64,000 bases of DNA. Source: an uncultured bacterium. Its GTDB lineage: Bacteria > Bacteroidota > Bacteroidia > Bacteroidales > Bacteroidaceae. The notes beneath the pieces were generated by a model that saw only the letters and a list, made by a program, of their open reading frames with translations, had not been told where the DNA came from and did no database searches. Shown here one piece after another: positions 34,336-43,519 of the stretch. The stretch lies in assembly GCA_905214795.1 (NCBI GenBank), contig CAJMNM010000002.1:62001-126000 (forward strand), read 5' to 3'. Both the position numbers and the translations under genes were made by a program. Position 1 is the stretch's first letter. The number at the start of each line of letters is the position of its first letter.

Positions 34336-35652
34336 TTGCGAAAGAATACAGTAGATATAGTGACTTTGGGGTGTTCAAAGAATCTTGTCGATTCAGAGAA
34401 ACTCTTGCGCCAGTTGGAGGCAAATGGCTATAAAGTGACTCATGACAGCAGCACGCCGAAAGGAGAAATTGCAGTTATTAATACTTGTGGCTTTATTGGC
34501 GACGCCAAGGAAGAAAGTATTAATACGATATTAGAGTTTTGTGAAGCTAAGGCTCAAGGTCGTTTGAAAAAACTGTTTGTGATGGGATGCCTTTCTGAAC
34601 GTTATCTGAAAGAACTTCAGGAGGAAATACCTCAGGTCGATAAGTTTTATGGAAAGTTTGATTGGGAGCAGTTGTTGACAGATTTGGGGAAGGCATACCA
34701 TACAGAATATAAGCTAGAACGAAAATTGACAACTCCGTCTCATTATGCTTATCTTAAGATTTCTGAAGGCTGTGATCGTCATTGCGCTTATTGTGCGATT
34801 CCTATAATAACAGGCAAGCATGTGTCGCGTCCAATGGAAGAAATAGTCGATGAGGTGAAATATCTTGTCGCGCATGGCGTTAAGGAGTTTCAGGTTATAG
34901 CTCAGGAGTTGACCTATTATGGTGTAGATATATATAAAAAACAGTGTCTTCCAGAACTGATTGAACGTATCGCGGATATTCCCGGAGTAGAATGGATTAG
35001 ATTGCATTATGCTTATCCAACGGCTTTTCCAAAAGATTTGTTACGTGTGATTAGAGAACGGGATAATGTGTGTAAATATCTGGATATTGCTTTGCAGCAT
35101 ATCAGTGATCCGGTGTTGGAACGCATGCATCGTCATGTGACAAATGCTCAAACGCGTGAATTAATACAGATGATGCGGCAGGAAGTACCAGGCATTCATT
35201 TACGTACAACAATGATGGTGGGATTTCCGGGCGAGACCGAAGAAGATTTTAATGAGCTTCTTTCTTTTGTAAAAGAAGCTAGGTTTGATCGCTTGGGGGC
35301 TTTTGCTTATTCAGAAGAAGAAGGAACCTATTCTGCGGAACATTATGAGGATGATGTGCCGGAAGATGTCAAACAAAGTCGGCTTGATAAATTAATGTCT
35401 GTACAACAGCGAATTTCAGCTGAACTCACGGCAAAAAAAATCGGGCAGGTTTTTAAAGTGATTATAGATCGTATTGAGGGGGATTATTATATAGGACGTA
35501 CTGAATACGATTCACCCGAGGTTGATCCGGAAGTCTTGGTGTCTGTGAGTGAGGGGGATTTACAAATCGGTCATTTTTATACAGTTCGTGTAACAGATTC
35601 CGATGATTTTGATTTGTATGGTACAATAGAAAAAGAAAACAATGAACAATAA
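34336..35652 (+). CDS. rimO: ribosomal protein uS12 methylthiotransferase RimO
   Basis: 438 residues, radical-SAM methylthiotransferase that modifies an aspartate of uS12. N-terminal cysteines in VTLGCSKNLVDSE, INTCGFIGDAKEES and MGCLSERY hold one cluster; CDRHCAYCAIP (CxxxCxxC) holds the radical-SAM cluster; a TRAM domain forms the C-terminus (about 375-438). The conserved N-terminus begins at a TTG codon (34336); no in-frame ATG lies upstream near it. The HU gene begins inside its last codons (11-base overlap). Confidence 0.95.
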   Translation: MRKNTVDIVTLGCSKNLVDSEKLLRQLEANGYKVTHDSSTPKGEIAVINTCGFIGDAKEESINTILEFCEAKAQGRLKKLFVMGCLSERYLKELQEEIPQVDKFYGKFDWEQLLTDLGKAYHTEYKLERKLTTPSHYAYLKISEGCDRHCAYCAIPIITGKHVSRPMEEIVDEVKYLVAHGVKEFQVIAQELTYYGVDIYKKQCLPELIERIADIPGVEWIRLHYAYPTAFPKDLLRVIRERDNVCKYLDIALQHISDPVLERMHRHVTNAQTRELIQMMRQEVPGIHLRTTMMVGFPGETEEDFNELLSFVKEARFDRLGAFAYSEEEGTYSAEHYEDDVPEDVKQSRLDKLMSVQQRISAELTAKKIGQVFKVIIDRIEGDYYIGRTEYDSPEVDPEVLVSVSEGDLQIGHFYTVRVTDSDDFDLYGTIEKENNEQ

Positions 35653-35914
35653 GGAGTTTATATCAGAATTGGCTAGCAGAATGGGGTATACAACTAAGGA
35701 TACTTCAGCTGTAATGAGTGCGCTTGTTTCCGAGATGACCGATTATCTGGAAGATGAGAAAGTTATTGCCATCCAGAATTTTGGTATGTTCGAAGTAAAG
35801 AAGAAACTTGAACGCGTAGTGGTCAATCCTGCTACACAACAACGTATGTTGGTTCCTCCTAAATTGGTTTTGAATTTTAAACCCAGTCCTACTCTGAAGG
35901 AAAAAATGCAATAA
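35642..35914 (+). CDS. HU-family DNA-binding protein
   Basis: 90 residues, normal HU length: helical N-half (FISELASRMGYTTKDTSAVM) and the DNA-binding arm region with IQNFGMFEVKKK and RVVVNPATQQRMLVPPK, where the intercalating Pro-containing arm tip is present (VNPAT). It bends DNA as a nucleoid protein. It overlaps rimO by 11 bases and is followed after 11 bases by a second gene that also begins with an HU fold but is membrane-anchored. Confidence 0.9.
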   Translation: MNNKEFISELASRMGYTTKDTSAVMSALVSEMTDYLEDEKVIAIQNFGMFEVKKKLERVVVNPATQQRMLVPPKLVLNFKPSPTLKEKMQ

Positions 35915-35925
35915 AGCCTTTGCCC

Positions 35926-37593
35926 ATGGAAAAGAAAATATCACTTCAGGATCTTTCAGAGAATTTGTCGTCCCGAAATGAGATGCCGCGTAAGGATGCA
36001 GAGCTGTTTGTACGTTCGGTATTCGAGATTATAGAAGAATATCTGAAAACGGACAAAATGGTCAAGATAAAGGGATTAGGTACATTCAAGCTTGTTTCTA
36101 TGGACAGCAGAGAAAGCGTGGATGTCAATACAGGTGAACGTATATTGATAAACGGATATGTAAAAGTATCATTTACTCCCGATCCTGTATTAAGGGACGA
36201 AATCAATAAACCGTTTTCACAGTTTGAGACGGTGATGCTGTTTGATAAAACAGACCTCGCAGAATTGGAAAAACTCGACCAACAAACTGATGAGGCATTG
36301 ACAGGTATCGATTCAGATACTTCAGAAGAGCAAAATGTTTTGTCGGAAGAATATTCGGATGAGGTATCATATAACTGCTCAGAGCAAGGTACTGGCATAA
36401 ATCTTACTGAACAGACAGATATAAAAAAAGAGGAGTCGATAACAGATATATTGCCGGAGGAGACATCTTTGGTAGATGACGTATCAACGGAACAAATCAA
36501 ATCAGAACAGCAAGATGACAGTGTACAACGTTATGCGGCTGAACAGATGTCCCCTGAACATATTTCTTCAAAGCCGGTTGAAGCGGTTTCCAATCCGATT
36601 AAAGAATCTGTAGAAGCAGGACAGGATTTATCTTCTCCTATGCATGATGTCGATTCTTCAGCTTCAGAAAGTGGAATCATTTCAGATGAATCAATTAGTC
36701 CTGAAGTATCCGCAGTTCAGAATGAAGTTATTGATGATACGGAGCATGGTAACGTCTCATATGGTGAAAGTTCAGATGATAAGCACACTCAAAAGAATCC
36801 GGACACTGTGAATGTAGAACATTTACATGCCGATTATCAGCATGTAAATGAACAGCATGCTGAAGAAATGGAAATAGATCATCAGCGTGTAAAGTCACAG
36901 ACAGCCGGTACCCAGCATGTAGATATGCAGAATGTGGAACATCAGACCATAGAAAATCAGCATATCGTTCAGATGACGGGCGATCACCGGTCACGTAAAA
37001 GATACATACCGCCTGTTTGGGTCATTATTTTAAGTGTCCTGATTGTCTTATTGCTTATGTTAGGCAGTTATTTTGTTGGATATTATCGATTGTTGTGTCC
37101 TAGCGGATGCGAAACAGTTGCTTATGTATCCCGTTCTGAAGTCGTAAGCGATTTGCCGGTTATACATCCTCAAGACAGTGCCAAGTCCGAGACAGACTCT
37201 AGTGTTGTGATAAAAGAAACAAGTGAGTTGATAAAGAAAGACTCTGTGGAGTCTCGTCCGGTTGAAAGAGCGCAGAAAACAAATGCTTCAGTAAATCATA
37301 CTGATGCTGTTTCCAAGGAGGCAGCTTCAAAGAATATTGGACATTCGTCTGTTCAAAAGAAAAAACCGGCTTCAATCTATCCGCAACTCCCAGGAGGAAA
37401 ATACGAGATTATAGGTACACTTGCTACGCTTCGTCTCAAAAGTGGTGAAACTTTACGCAATCTTGCATTGAAGTACTACGGTTCAAAGAATTATGTACCC
37501 TATATAGTGATATATAATAAAATAGAGAATCCTGACATAATAGCTGAAAATACAGAGATAAAGATACCCGAATTACGTAGAAAAGAGGAGTAA
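35926..37593 (+). CDS. HU domain - transmembrane helix - LysM-like domain protein
   Basis: 555 residues from the ATG at 35926 (MEKKIS). Domains: HU-like (1-95; FVRSVFEIIEEYL, IKGLGTFKLVSMDSRESVDV, VNTGER), long acidic linker (about 110-285), a stretch with frequent His-Val/Gln-His pairs (about 285-350; HADYQHVNEQHAEE, QHVDMQNVEHQ), a basic RSRKR (355-359), one transmembrane helix (about 362-387), a Ser/Lys-rich periplasmic stem, and a LysM-like end (about 495-550; LATLRLKSGETLRNLALKYYG). Topology by the positive-inside rule puts HU in the cytoplasm and LysM in the periplasm. A chromosome-to-cell-wall tether is a possible role; the function is not known to me. Confidence 0.85.
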   Translation: MEKKISLQDLSENLSSRNEMPRKDAELFVRSVFEIIEEYLKTDKMVKIKGLGTFKLVSMDSRESVDVNTGERILINGYVKVSFTPDPVLRDEINKPFSQFETVMLFDKTDLAELEKLDQQTDEALTGIDSDTSEEQNVLSEEYSDEVSYNCSEQGTGINLTEQTDIKKEESITDILPEETSLVDDVSTEQIKSEQQDDSVQRYAAEQMSPEHISSKPVEAVSNPIKESVEAGQDLSSPMHDVDSSASESGIISDESISPEVSAVQNEVIDDTEHGNVSYGESSDDKHTQKNPDTVNVEHLHADYQHVNEQHAEEMEIDHQRVKSQTAGTQHVDMQNVEHQTIENQHIVQMTGDHRSRKRYIPPVWVIILSVLIVLLLMLGSYFVGYYRLLCPSGCETVAYVSRSEVVSDLPVIHPQDSAKSETDSSVVIKETSELIKKDSVESRPVERAQKTNASVNHTDAVSKEAASKNIGHSSVQKKKPASIYPQLPGGKYEIIGTLATLRLKSGETLRNLALKYYGSKNYVPYIVIYNKIENPDIIAENTEIKIPELRRKEE

Positions 37594-37600
37594 GGCATTC

Positions 37601-37638
37601 AAAAGTTTCTTAAATTCATATTTAGGAAACTTTTTTTA
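37601..37638 (+). terminator. terminator of the rimO-HU operon
   Basis: AAAGTTTCTTAAA (37602-37614) pairs with TTTAGGAAACTTT (37621-37633) with one wobble, followed by T residues. Confidence 0.85.
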
Positions 37639-37649
37639 ATAATATTATA

Positions 37650-37680
37650 TTGCCTGTCCATTTCAAAAAGAGTAATTTTG
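37650..37680 (+). promoter_or_regulatory. promoter of the moxR-bat operon
   Basis: TTG at 37650-37652, 20 bp, TAATTTTG (37673-37680, exact -7 match), about 41 bases before the moxR start. Confidence 0.65.
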
Positions 37681-37720
37681 AAACTCGAAAAAATAAATAT
37701 ACAATTTAAAATTTATCAAT

Positions 37721-38716
37721 ATGGCTGAAGCGATTGATATTCGCGAACTTAATGAACGCATTGAAAGACAGAGCGCGTTCGTGACAAACCTGGTTACAGG
37801 CATGGATCAGGTTATTGTGGGACAGAAACATTTGGTAGAATCACTTTTAATTGGATTGTTGAGTGATGGTCATGTGCTGCTCGAGGGTGTGCCCGGATTG
37901 GCTAAGACTTTGGCAATTAAGACACTGGCTTCTTTGATTGACGGAAAGTTCAGTCGTGTACAGTTCACTCCCGACTTGTTGCCGGCCGATGTGATAGGTA
38001 CAATGATGTATAGTCAGAAAGAAGAAACATTTATAGCCCAGAAGGGCCCTATTTTCGCTAATTTTGTGTTGGCTGATGAAATTAACCGTGCTCCGGCCAA
38101 GGTTCAGAGTGCATTGCTCGAAGCTATGCAGGAGCGACAGGTCACTATCAGTAAGGAAACGTACAAATTGCCTGAACCTTTCCTTGTTCTTGCCACTCAG
38201 AACCCGATAGAGCAGGAAGGTACCTATCCGCTTCCTGAGGCTCAGGTAGACCGTTTCATGCTTAAGGTGGTTATCGACTATCCGAAAATTGAAGAAGAAA
38301 AGAAGATTATCCGTCAACAGATTAAGGGTGAAAAGACAGTGGTGCGTCCAATCATGTCTTCTAAGGAAATCATGGATGCCCGTGAAGTTGTTAAGCAGGT
38401 TTATCTGGATGAGAAAATCGAGCAATATATAGCAGACATTGTTTTTGCAACCCGTTATCCTGAACAGTACGGTTTGAAGGACCTTAAAGGCTATATAGAG
38501 TTCGGAGGTTCTCCGCGTGCTTCCATTAATCTGGCATTGGCGTCACGAGCATATGCTTTCATTAAGCGCAGAGGATATGTCATTCCCGAAGATGTGCGTG
38601 CTGTGGCACATGATGTGTTGCGTCATCGTATTGGTTTAAGTTATGAGGCCGAGGCCAACAATGTGTCTAGCGAGGAAATTATCAGCAAGATTCTGAATAA
38701 AGTTGAGGTACCTTAA
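37721..38716 (+). CDS. MoxR-family AAA+ ATPase
   Basis: 331 residues, single AAA_3 domain. Walker A region GVPGLAKTLAIKTLASL, Walker B VLADEINRAPAKVQSALLEAMQERQV, sensor 1 LATQNPIEQEGTYPLPEAQ and arginine finger region DRFM are all present. MoxR ATPases act as chaperones for neighbouring von Willebrand factor A proteins; here DUF58, BatA and BatB follow directly. First gene of the aerotolerance operon. Confidence 0.94.
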   Translation: MAEAIDIRELNERIERQSAFVTNLVTGMDQVIVGQKHLVESLLIGLLSDGHVLLEGVPGLAKTLAIKTLASLIDGKFSRVQFTPDLLPADVIGTMMYSQKEETFIAQKGPIFANFVLADEINRAPAKVQSALLEAMQERQVTISKETYKLPEPFLVLATQNPIEQEGTYPLPEAQVDRFMLKVVIDYPKIEEEKKIIRQQIKGEKTVVRPIMSSKEIMDAREVVKQVYLDEKIEQYIADIVFATRYPEQYGLKDLKGYIEFGGSPRASINLALASRAYAFIKRRGYVIPEDVRAVAHDVLRHRIGLSYEAEANNVSSEEIISKILNKVEVP

Positions 38717-38726
38717 ATCAAGTTGA

Positions 38727-39596
38727 ATGGATACGAACGAAATTTTCAAACGGGTCCGTCAAATCGAAATCAAGACACGTGGACTTTCCAACAATATCTT
38801 TGCCGGTGAGTATCATTCCGCTTTCAAGGGAAGAGGTATGGCCTTTTCCGAAGTGCGTGAATATCAATACGGCGACGATATCCGTGATATTGACTGGAAC
38901 GTGACGGCGCGTTACAACAAACCGTTCGTCAAAGTCTTCGAGGAAGAACGAGAACTGACGGTCATGTTGCTTATAGACGTGTCCGGAAGCTTGAATTTTG
39001 GTACGGTAACCCAGACCAAACGTAATATGGTGACAGAGATTGCGGCAACGCTTGCATTCTCTGCCATACAGAATAATGATAAGATTGGAGTCATTTTCTT
39101 CTCGGATAGAATAGAGAAGTTCATTCCGCCAAAGAAAGGTCGCAAGCACATTTTGCGTATTATCCGCGAATTGCTTGAATTCAAACCGCAGAGTATCCGT
39201 ACGGATGTAGGGCAAGCTGTGGAATATCTTACCCAGGTAATAAAGCGTCGTTGTACGGCCTTCCTTATGAGTGATTTTATAGATCAGAAGAATTTCTCTA
39301 CAGCCTTAACGGTTGCCAACCGCAAACACGACGTCGTGGCTATTCAGGTATTCGATCGCCGAATGGCCGATTTGCCCGATGTCGGACTTATAAAGGTTTG
39401 TGATGCTGAAACCGGTCATGAGCAATATATTGACTCTTCAAGCCGGCGGGTACGTCAGGCTCATCATGACTGGTGGGTCAAATGTCAGCGTCGTTTAGAC
39501 GATATGTTTACCCATAGCAATGTTGATTCTGTATCTATCCGTACCGATCAGGATTATGTGGCATCTTTGATGACGTTGTTTGCTAAACGAAATTAG
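38727..39596 (+). CDS. DUF58 protein (VWA-like)
   Basis: 289 residues. The signature DUF58 segment GEYHSAFKGRGMAFSEVREYQYGDDIRDIDWNVTAR is present in outline (residues about 28-62), followed by a VWA-like fold with LLIDVSGSLNFG (DxSxS metal site) and FLMSDFID. Cytoplasmic, no membrane segments. It is encoded between MoxR and the Bat proteins, ten bases after moxR, as in most Bacteroidetes; its biochemical role is not established. Confidence 0.9.
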   Translation: MDTNEIFKRVRQIEIKTRGLSNNIFAGEYHSAFKGRGMAFSEVREYQYGDDIRDIDWNVTARYNKPFVKVFEEERELTVMLLIDVSGSLNFGTVTQTKRNMVTEIAATLAFSAIQNNDKIGVIFFSDRIEKFIPPKKGRKHILRIIRELLEFKPQSIRTDVGQAVEYLTQVIKRRCTAFLMSDFIDQKNFSTALTVANRKHDVVAIQVFDRRMADLPDVGLIKVCDAETGHEQYIDSSSRRVRQAHHDWWVKCQRRLDDMFTHSNVDSVSIRTDQDYVASLMTLFAKRN

Positions 39597-39612
39597 AATG
39601 AGGTCAGAACGA

Positions 39613-40704
39613 ATGAAAAAATGCGATAATATATTGAGAAGTCTGGGCATTATCTGTGCTGTAATGATGTCAGCCATGCTTTCAGCTCAGGTAACAGTTG
39701 ATGTTAAGATTGATTCTTTGGAACTATTCGTCGGACAGCAAACCGGTATTACGCTGGATGTCAGCTACGATGCCAAGTCAAAACTTCAGATGCCGGCTTT
39801 GAAGACCGGAGACCAGATAGTTCCGGGGGTAGAGGTTGTTGATGTGCTTCCTGCCGATACTCAGCAGCTTAACGAAGGCGTACGTCGTATGATATCTCAA
39901 AAATACATTATTACGTCCTTCGACTCCGCTTTATATTATCTTCCGCCTTTTGTTGTAAAGGTCGATGGTAAGGATTATCAGTCCAAGAATCTGGCTTTGC
40001 GTGTGTTGTCCATTCCTGTGGATACCGTGCATGTTGACCGTTTTTATGGTCCTAAGGAAATTATGGATGTGCCTTTCTCCTGGGAAGACTGGTCTGACAT
40101 TTTCTGGTGGTCGGTTCTGTTACTTGTATGGGTGTTGGTATTAGGCTATTTCTACATCCGTTATCGTGATAACAAGCCTATTGTCAAAATTATAAAGTTT
40201 GCGCCTAAACTTCCTCCACATACCAAAGCCATGCAGGAGATAGATATTATAAAAGCTGAAAAGTCATGGGCAAAGGAAGATTCAAAGGAATATTATACTA
40301 AACTGACAGCGACTTTACGAAGCTATATCCACAGTCGTTACGGATTCAATGCAATGGAAATGACCTCTTCAGAAATTATTGAGCGTTTGCTTGAAACCGG
40401 AAATGAGGAGGCGCTTGACGAATTGCGTTCTTTGTTCGTAACCGCAGATCTTGTCAAGTTTGCGAAGTATAATGCTCAAATCAACGAAAACGACCGTAAT
40501 CTTGTACACGCCATTGAGTATATCAATCAGACCAAACAGGAAGTCGATCCTAATCAGAAGAAGGAAGCGGAAGAAATTACTGTTGAGCAGAAACGTAGCC
40601 GTCGAACCATTTTGCTTATGCGTTTATCTCTAGGCGTAATGACTCTGGTGGCAATTGGCGTTTTGGCATGGATTGTCCGTTTGGTCTATATGTTGGTTGC
40701 GTAA
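39613..40704 (+). CDS. Bat-operon membrane protein with BatD-like C-terminus
   Basis: About 363 residues from the ATG at 39613 (MKKCDN), which gives a compact signal peptide; ATG 39598 is also possible, and the frame overlaps the DUF58 stop if extended. Signal sequence (to about SAQ), a periplasmic beta domain (about 25-150), a transmembrane helix (IFWWSVLLLVWVLVLGYFY), a cytosolic helical part (YYTKLTATLRSYIHSRYGF, MEMTSSEIIERLL) and a second helix at the C-terminus. The cytosolic part resembles the end of BatD. It is a regular member of this operon in Bacteroides, without a standard name I can be sure of. Confidence 0.78.
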   Translation: MKKCDNILRSLGIICAVMMSAMLSAQVTVDVKIDSLELFVGQQTGITLDVSYDAKSKLQMPALKTGDQIVPGVEVVDVLPADTQQLNEGVRRMISQKYIITSFDSALYYLPPFVVKVDGKDYQSKNLALRVLSIPVDTVHVDRFYGPKEIMDVPFSWEDWSDIFWWSVLLLVWVLVLGYFYIRYRDNKPIVKIIKFAPKLPPHTKAMQEIDIIKAEKSWAKEDSKEYYTKLTATLRSYIHSRYGFNAMEMTSSEIIERLLETGNEEALDELRSLFVTADLVKFAKYNAQINENDRNLVHAIEYINQTKQEVDPNQKKEAEEITVEQKRSRRTILLMRLSLGVMTLVAIGVLAWIVRLVYMLVA

Positions 40705-40716
40705 TATTAAAGAACT

Positions 40717-41715
40717 ATGGTATTTGCAAATATTGAATATCTGTTTTTACTCTTGCTGCTCATACCTTATATTATATGGTATGTGCTCAAGAACAAGAAG
40801 AAAGAGCCGACGCTGCTGGTTTCCGATACTACGGCCTACCGGTATGCGCCGCGCACATATAAATACTATCTTATTCATGCGCCCTTTGTTTTGCGCCTGA
40901 TTACTTTTGCCATGATTATTCTGGTATTGGCTCGTCCTCAGACCTCCAACAGCTGGAAGAATACTCAGGTAGAGGGTATTGACATCATGTTGGCAGTGGA
41001 CGTATCAACCAGTATGTTGGCCGAGGATTTGAAGCCGAATCGTCTGGAGGCTGCCAAACAGGTCGCTTCCGAGTTCATAGCAGGGCGTCCTAATGATAAT
41101 ATCGGACTGACTATCTTTGCGGGTGAGGCTTTTACTCAATGTCCTATGACAACCGACCATGCCGTGTTGCTCAATCTGTTTAAGAGTATTAAGACCGATA
41201 TTGCCCAGCGTGGTATGATTCAGGATGGTACAGCTGTCGGTATGGGTATAGCCAATGCCGTATCACGCTTGAAAGACAGTAAGGCAAAGAGTAAAGTTAT
41301 TATCCTGTTGACCGACGGAACCAACAATATGGGAGATATCTCACCGATGACTGCCGCCGAAATCGCTAAAAGTTTTGGTATACGTGTTTATACAATCGGT
41401 GTCGGTACAAACGGTATGGCGCCTTATCCGGTTCCGGTTGCAGGCGGTGTGCAGTATCTTAATGTACCCGTAGAGATTGACACCAAGACATTGGCCAATA
41501 TAGCCGGAAAGACCGACGGCGAGTTCTATCGCGCCACCAACAATAAAAAGTTGGAAGAGGTATACCAGGCAATTGACAAACTGGAAAAGAGTAAGCTTAA
41601 TGTGAAGCAATACAGCAAACGCTACGAGGCTTATTCGCTTTTTGCGTGGATTGCGTTGGCAAGTCTGCTGCTCGAAATCCTGTTAAGAATCACTGTTTTG
41701 AAGAAAATACCTTAA
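40717..41715 (+). CDS. batA: aerotolerance protein BatA (VWA)
   Basis: 332 residues: two N-terminal membrane helices (about 5-22 and 50-70), a periplasmic or cytosolic VWA domain with a full MIDAS site (AVDVSTSMLAED, then GMIQDGTAVGMG threonine and ILLTDGTNN aspartate), and a C-terminal helix (SLFAWIALASLLLEILL). In Bacteroides fragilis the bat operon was linked to oxygen tolerance. It follows the previous gene by 12 bases and precedes batB by 12. Confidence 0.92.
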   Translation: MVFANIEYLFLLLLLIPYIIWYVLKNKKKEPTLLVSDTTAYRYAPRTYKYYLIHAPFVLRLITFAMIILVLARPQTSNSWKNTQVEGIDIMLAVDVSTSMLAEDLKPNRLEAAKQVASEFIAGRPNDNIGLTIFAGEAFTQCPMTTDHAVLLNLFKSIKTDIAQRGMIQDGTAVGMGIANAVSRLKDSKAKSKVIILLTDGTNNMGDISPMTAAEIAKSFGIRVYTIGVGTNGMAPYPVPVAGGVQYLNVPVEIDTKTLANIAGKTDGEFYRATNNKKLEEVYQAIDKLEKSKLNVKQYSKRYEAYSLFAWIALASLLLEILLRITVLKKIP

Positions 41716-41727
41716 TAACATAGCATT

Positions 41728-42750
41728 ATGTTTCGTTTTGAAGAGCCACTCTATTTATATATGCTTGTCCTGATTCCTTTGCTGGCAGGATTGCATTATT
41801 TTACCAATTATATTCGCCACAAGAGATTGAAACGTTATGGCGATGTTGAGTTGCTTAAGGCCCTGATGCCTGATGTTTCCAATGTGCGCCGTGAAGTGAA
41901 AATGTGGTTAATGTTAATTGCGCTCGCATTGTTAATCGTCACTTTGGCCCGTCCTCAGTTCGGTACAAAGGTCGATACAAGAAAACGGCAGGGTATTGAA
42001 GCCATTATAGCCATGGATGTGTCAAACTCAATGTTGGCACAGGATGTAACACCTAGCCGTCTCGACAAATCAAAAATGTTGGTCAGCAGTATCGTCGATA
42101 AGATGACCGATGATAAAATAGGATTAATTGTCTATGCGGGCGAAGCCTATACACAGTTGCCTATCACAAGTGACTATGTATCGGCCAAGATGTTTCTTGA
42201 AACCATTTCGCCGGCTATGATTACGACGCAGGGTACAGATATCAAACAGGCTATTGATTTGGCCATGAAAAGTTTTACCCCCAATCAGGATGTCAGCAAA
42301 GCCATTTTCGTTATTACAGATGGTGAGGATAATGAAGGTGGTGCGGCCGAAATGGCTAAAGCGGCTGCCGATAAGGGTATCAAGGTTTATGTGTTGGGTG
42401 TCGGGTCGCCCCAAGGCGCGCCGATACCGGTATCCGGCAGATCGGACTATATGGTTGACAACGAAGGCAATGTAGTCGTATCAAAGCTTAACGAACAGAT
42501 GTGCCGCGAGATAGCAGCAGCCGGTAATGGCGCCTATATCTATGTAGACAACAGTTCTTCTGCTCAGGAGGAATTGTCCGGTTATGTGGATAAGCTGGCT
42601 AAGAAGGACATGGAAAGTGTGATTTATTCAGAATATGATGAACAGTTCCAGGCGGTTGCTCTGTTGGCTTTATTGCTTTTGGTTGTGGATTTGGTAATAA
42701 TGGAACGCAAGAATCCTCTGTTCAAGGGCATTAAATTGTTTCGTAAATAA
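41728..42750 (+). CDS. batB: aerotolerance protein BatB (VWA)
   Basis: 340 residues, same plan as BatA: N-terminal helices (LYLYMLVLIPLLAGL, WLMLIALALLIVTLA), VWA domain with MIDAS motif AMDVSNSMLAQD, TTQGTDIKQAI and FVITDGEDNEGG, and a C-terminal helix (VALLALLLLVVDLVIM). The two VWA proteins probably form a heteromeric membrane complex that MoxR remodels; this is inferred from the family. Twelve bases separate it from batA. Confidence 0.92.
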   Translation: MFRFEEPLYLYMLVLIPLLAGLHYFTNYIRHKRLKRYGDVELLKALMPDVSNVRREVKMWLMLIALALLIVTLARPQFGTKVDTRKRQGIEAIIAMDVSNSMLAQDVTPSRLDKSKMLVSSIVDKMTDDKIGLIVYAGEAYTQLPITSDYVSAKMFLETISPAMITTQGTDIKQAIDLAMKSFTPNQDVSKAIFVITDGEDNEGGAAEMAKAAADKGIKVYVLGVGSPQGAPIPVSGRSDYMVDNEGNVVVSKLNEQMCREIAAAGNGAYIYVDNSSSAQEELSGYVDKLAKKDMESVIYSEYDEQFQAVALLALLLLVVDLVIMERKNPLFKGIKLFRK

Positions 42751-42761
42751 AAATCAGTAAG

Positions 42762-43499
42762 ATGTTACGGATGAAGTTTAAATATATCTTGTTCTGCTGT
42801 CTGTGCAGTGTCGTGACAACGGTATGTGCCCAGCAGAAGAACTATCGTGATTATCTCAGGAGCGGTAACAGATTATATAATGACAGCCTTTATACAAAGG
42901 CAGAAGTAGATTATCGTAAAGCCATAGAGGCCAATAACCGTTCGGCTCAGGCTCATTTTAATTTGGGCAACGCGCTTCTTCGTCAGCAAAAGCCAAAGGA
43001 AGCCATGAAATCTTATGAGCAGGCGGCCAAGCTTGAGACGAATAAGATGCGTCTTTCCAAAATCTATCATAATATGGGTGTCATATTGCAGAGTCAGAAA
43101 CAGTTTGGGCCGGCCATAGAATGTTATAAGGATGCCTTGCGACGCAATCCGTCTGATAATGAAAGCCGTTATAACCTCGTTTTGTGTCAGCACCAGTTGA
43201 AGAACTCGCCTCAGCAAGACCAGAACAAAAACAACGACAAGGACAATAAGGACGGTAGCAGTCAGAATCAGAACAAGGACGACAAGAGCAATAAGAAAGA
43301 CAAAGAACAAAACAAGGATAAGAAAGAGGAACAGCAGAAGCAACAACAGCAGCAGAAGCAGCAGGATAAGGATAAAATGTCAAAAGAGAATGCAGAGCAG
43401 TTGTTGAATGCGGCCATGCAGAATGAGAAAAACACGCAGGAGCGTCTCAAAAAAGCAATGGCACAGCCTCAGCAGAGAAGATTGGAAAAACAATGGTGA
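42762..43499 (+). CDS. batC: aerotolerance protein BatC (TPR)
   Basis: 245 residues: signal peptide (VTTVCAQ), three TPR repeats (about 30-145; AHFNLGNALLRQQKPKEAMK, NMGVILQSQKQFGPAIECYK), then an extreme low-complexity stretch of Asn, Asp, Lys and Gln (about 150-215) and a Gln/Glu-rich end (AEQLLNAAMQNEKNTQERLK). BatC of other species has a comparable but variable tail. An ATG at 42771 is an alternative start. The frame overlaps the first possible batD start. Confidence 0.88.
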   Translation: MLRMKFKYILFCCLCSVVTTVCAQQKNYRDYLRSGNRLYNDSLYTKAEVDYRKAIEANNRSAQAHFNLGNALLRQQKPKEAMKSYEQAAKLETNKMRLSKIYHNMGVILQSQKQFGPAIECYKDALRRNPSDNESRYNLVLCQHQLKNSPQQDQNKNNDKDNKDGSSQNQNKDDKSNKKDKEQNKDKKEEQQKQQQQQKQQDKDKMSKENAEQLLNAAMQNEKNTQERLKKAMAQPQQRRLEKQW

Positions 43500-43519
43500 T
43501 AACGAATCAACAGATGGTA

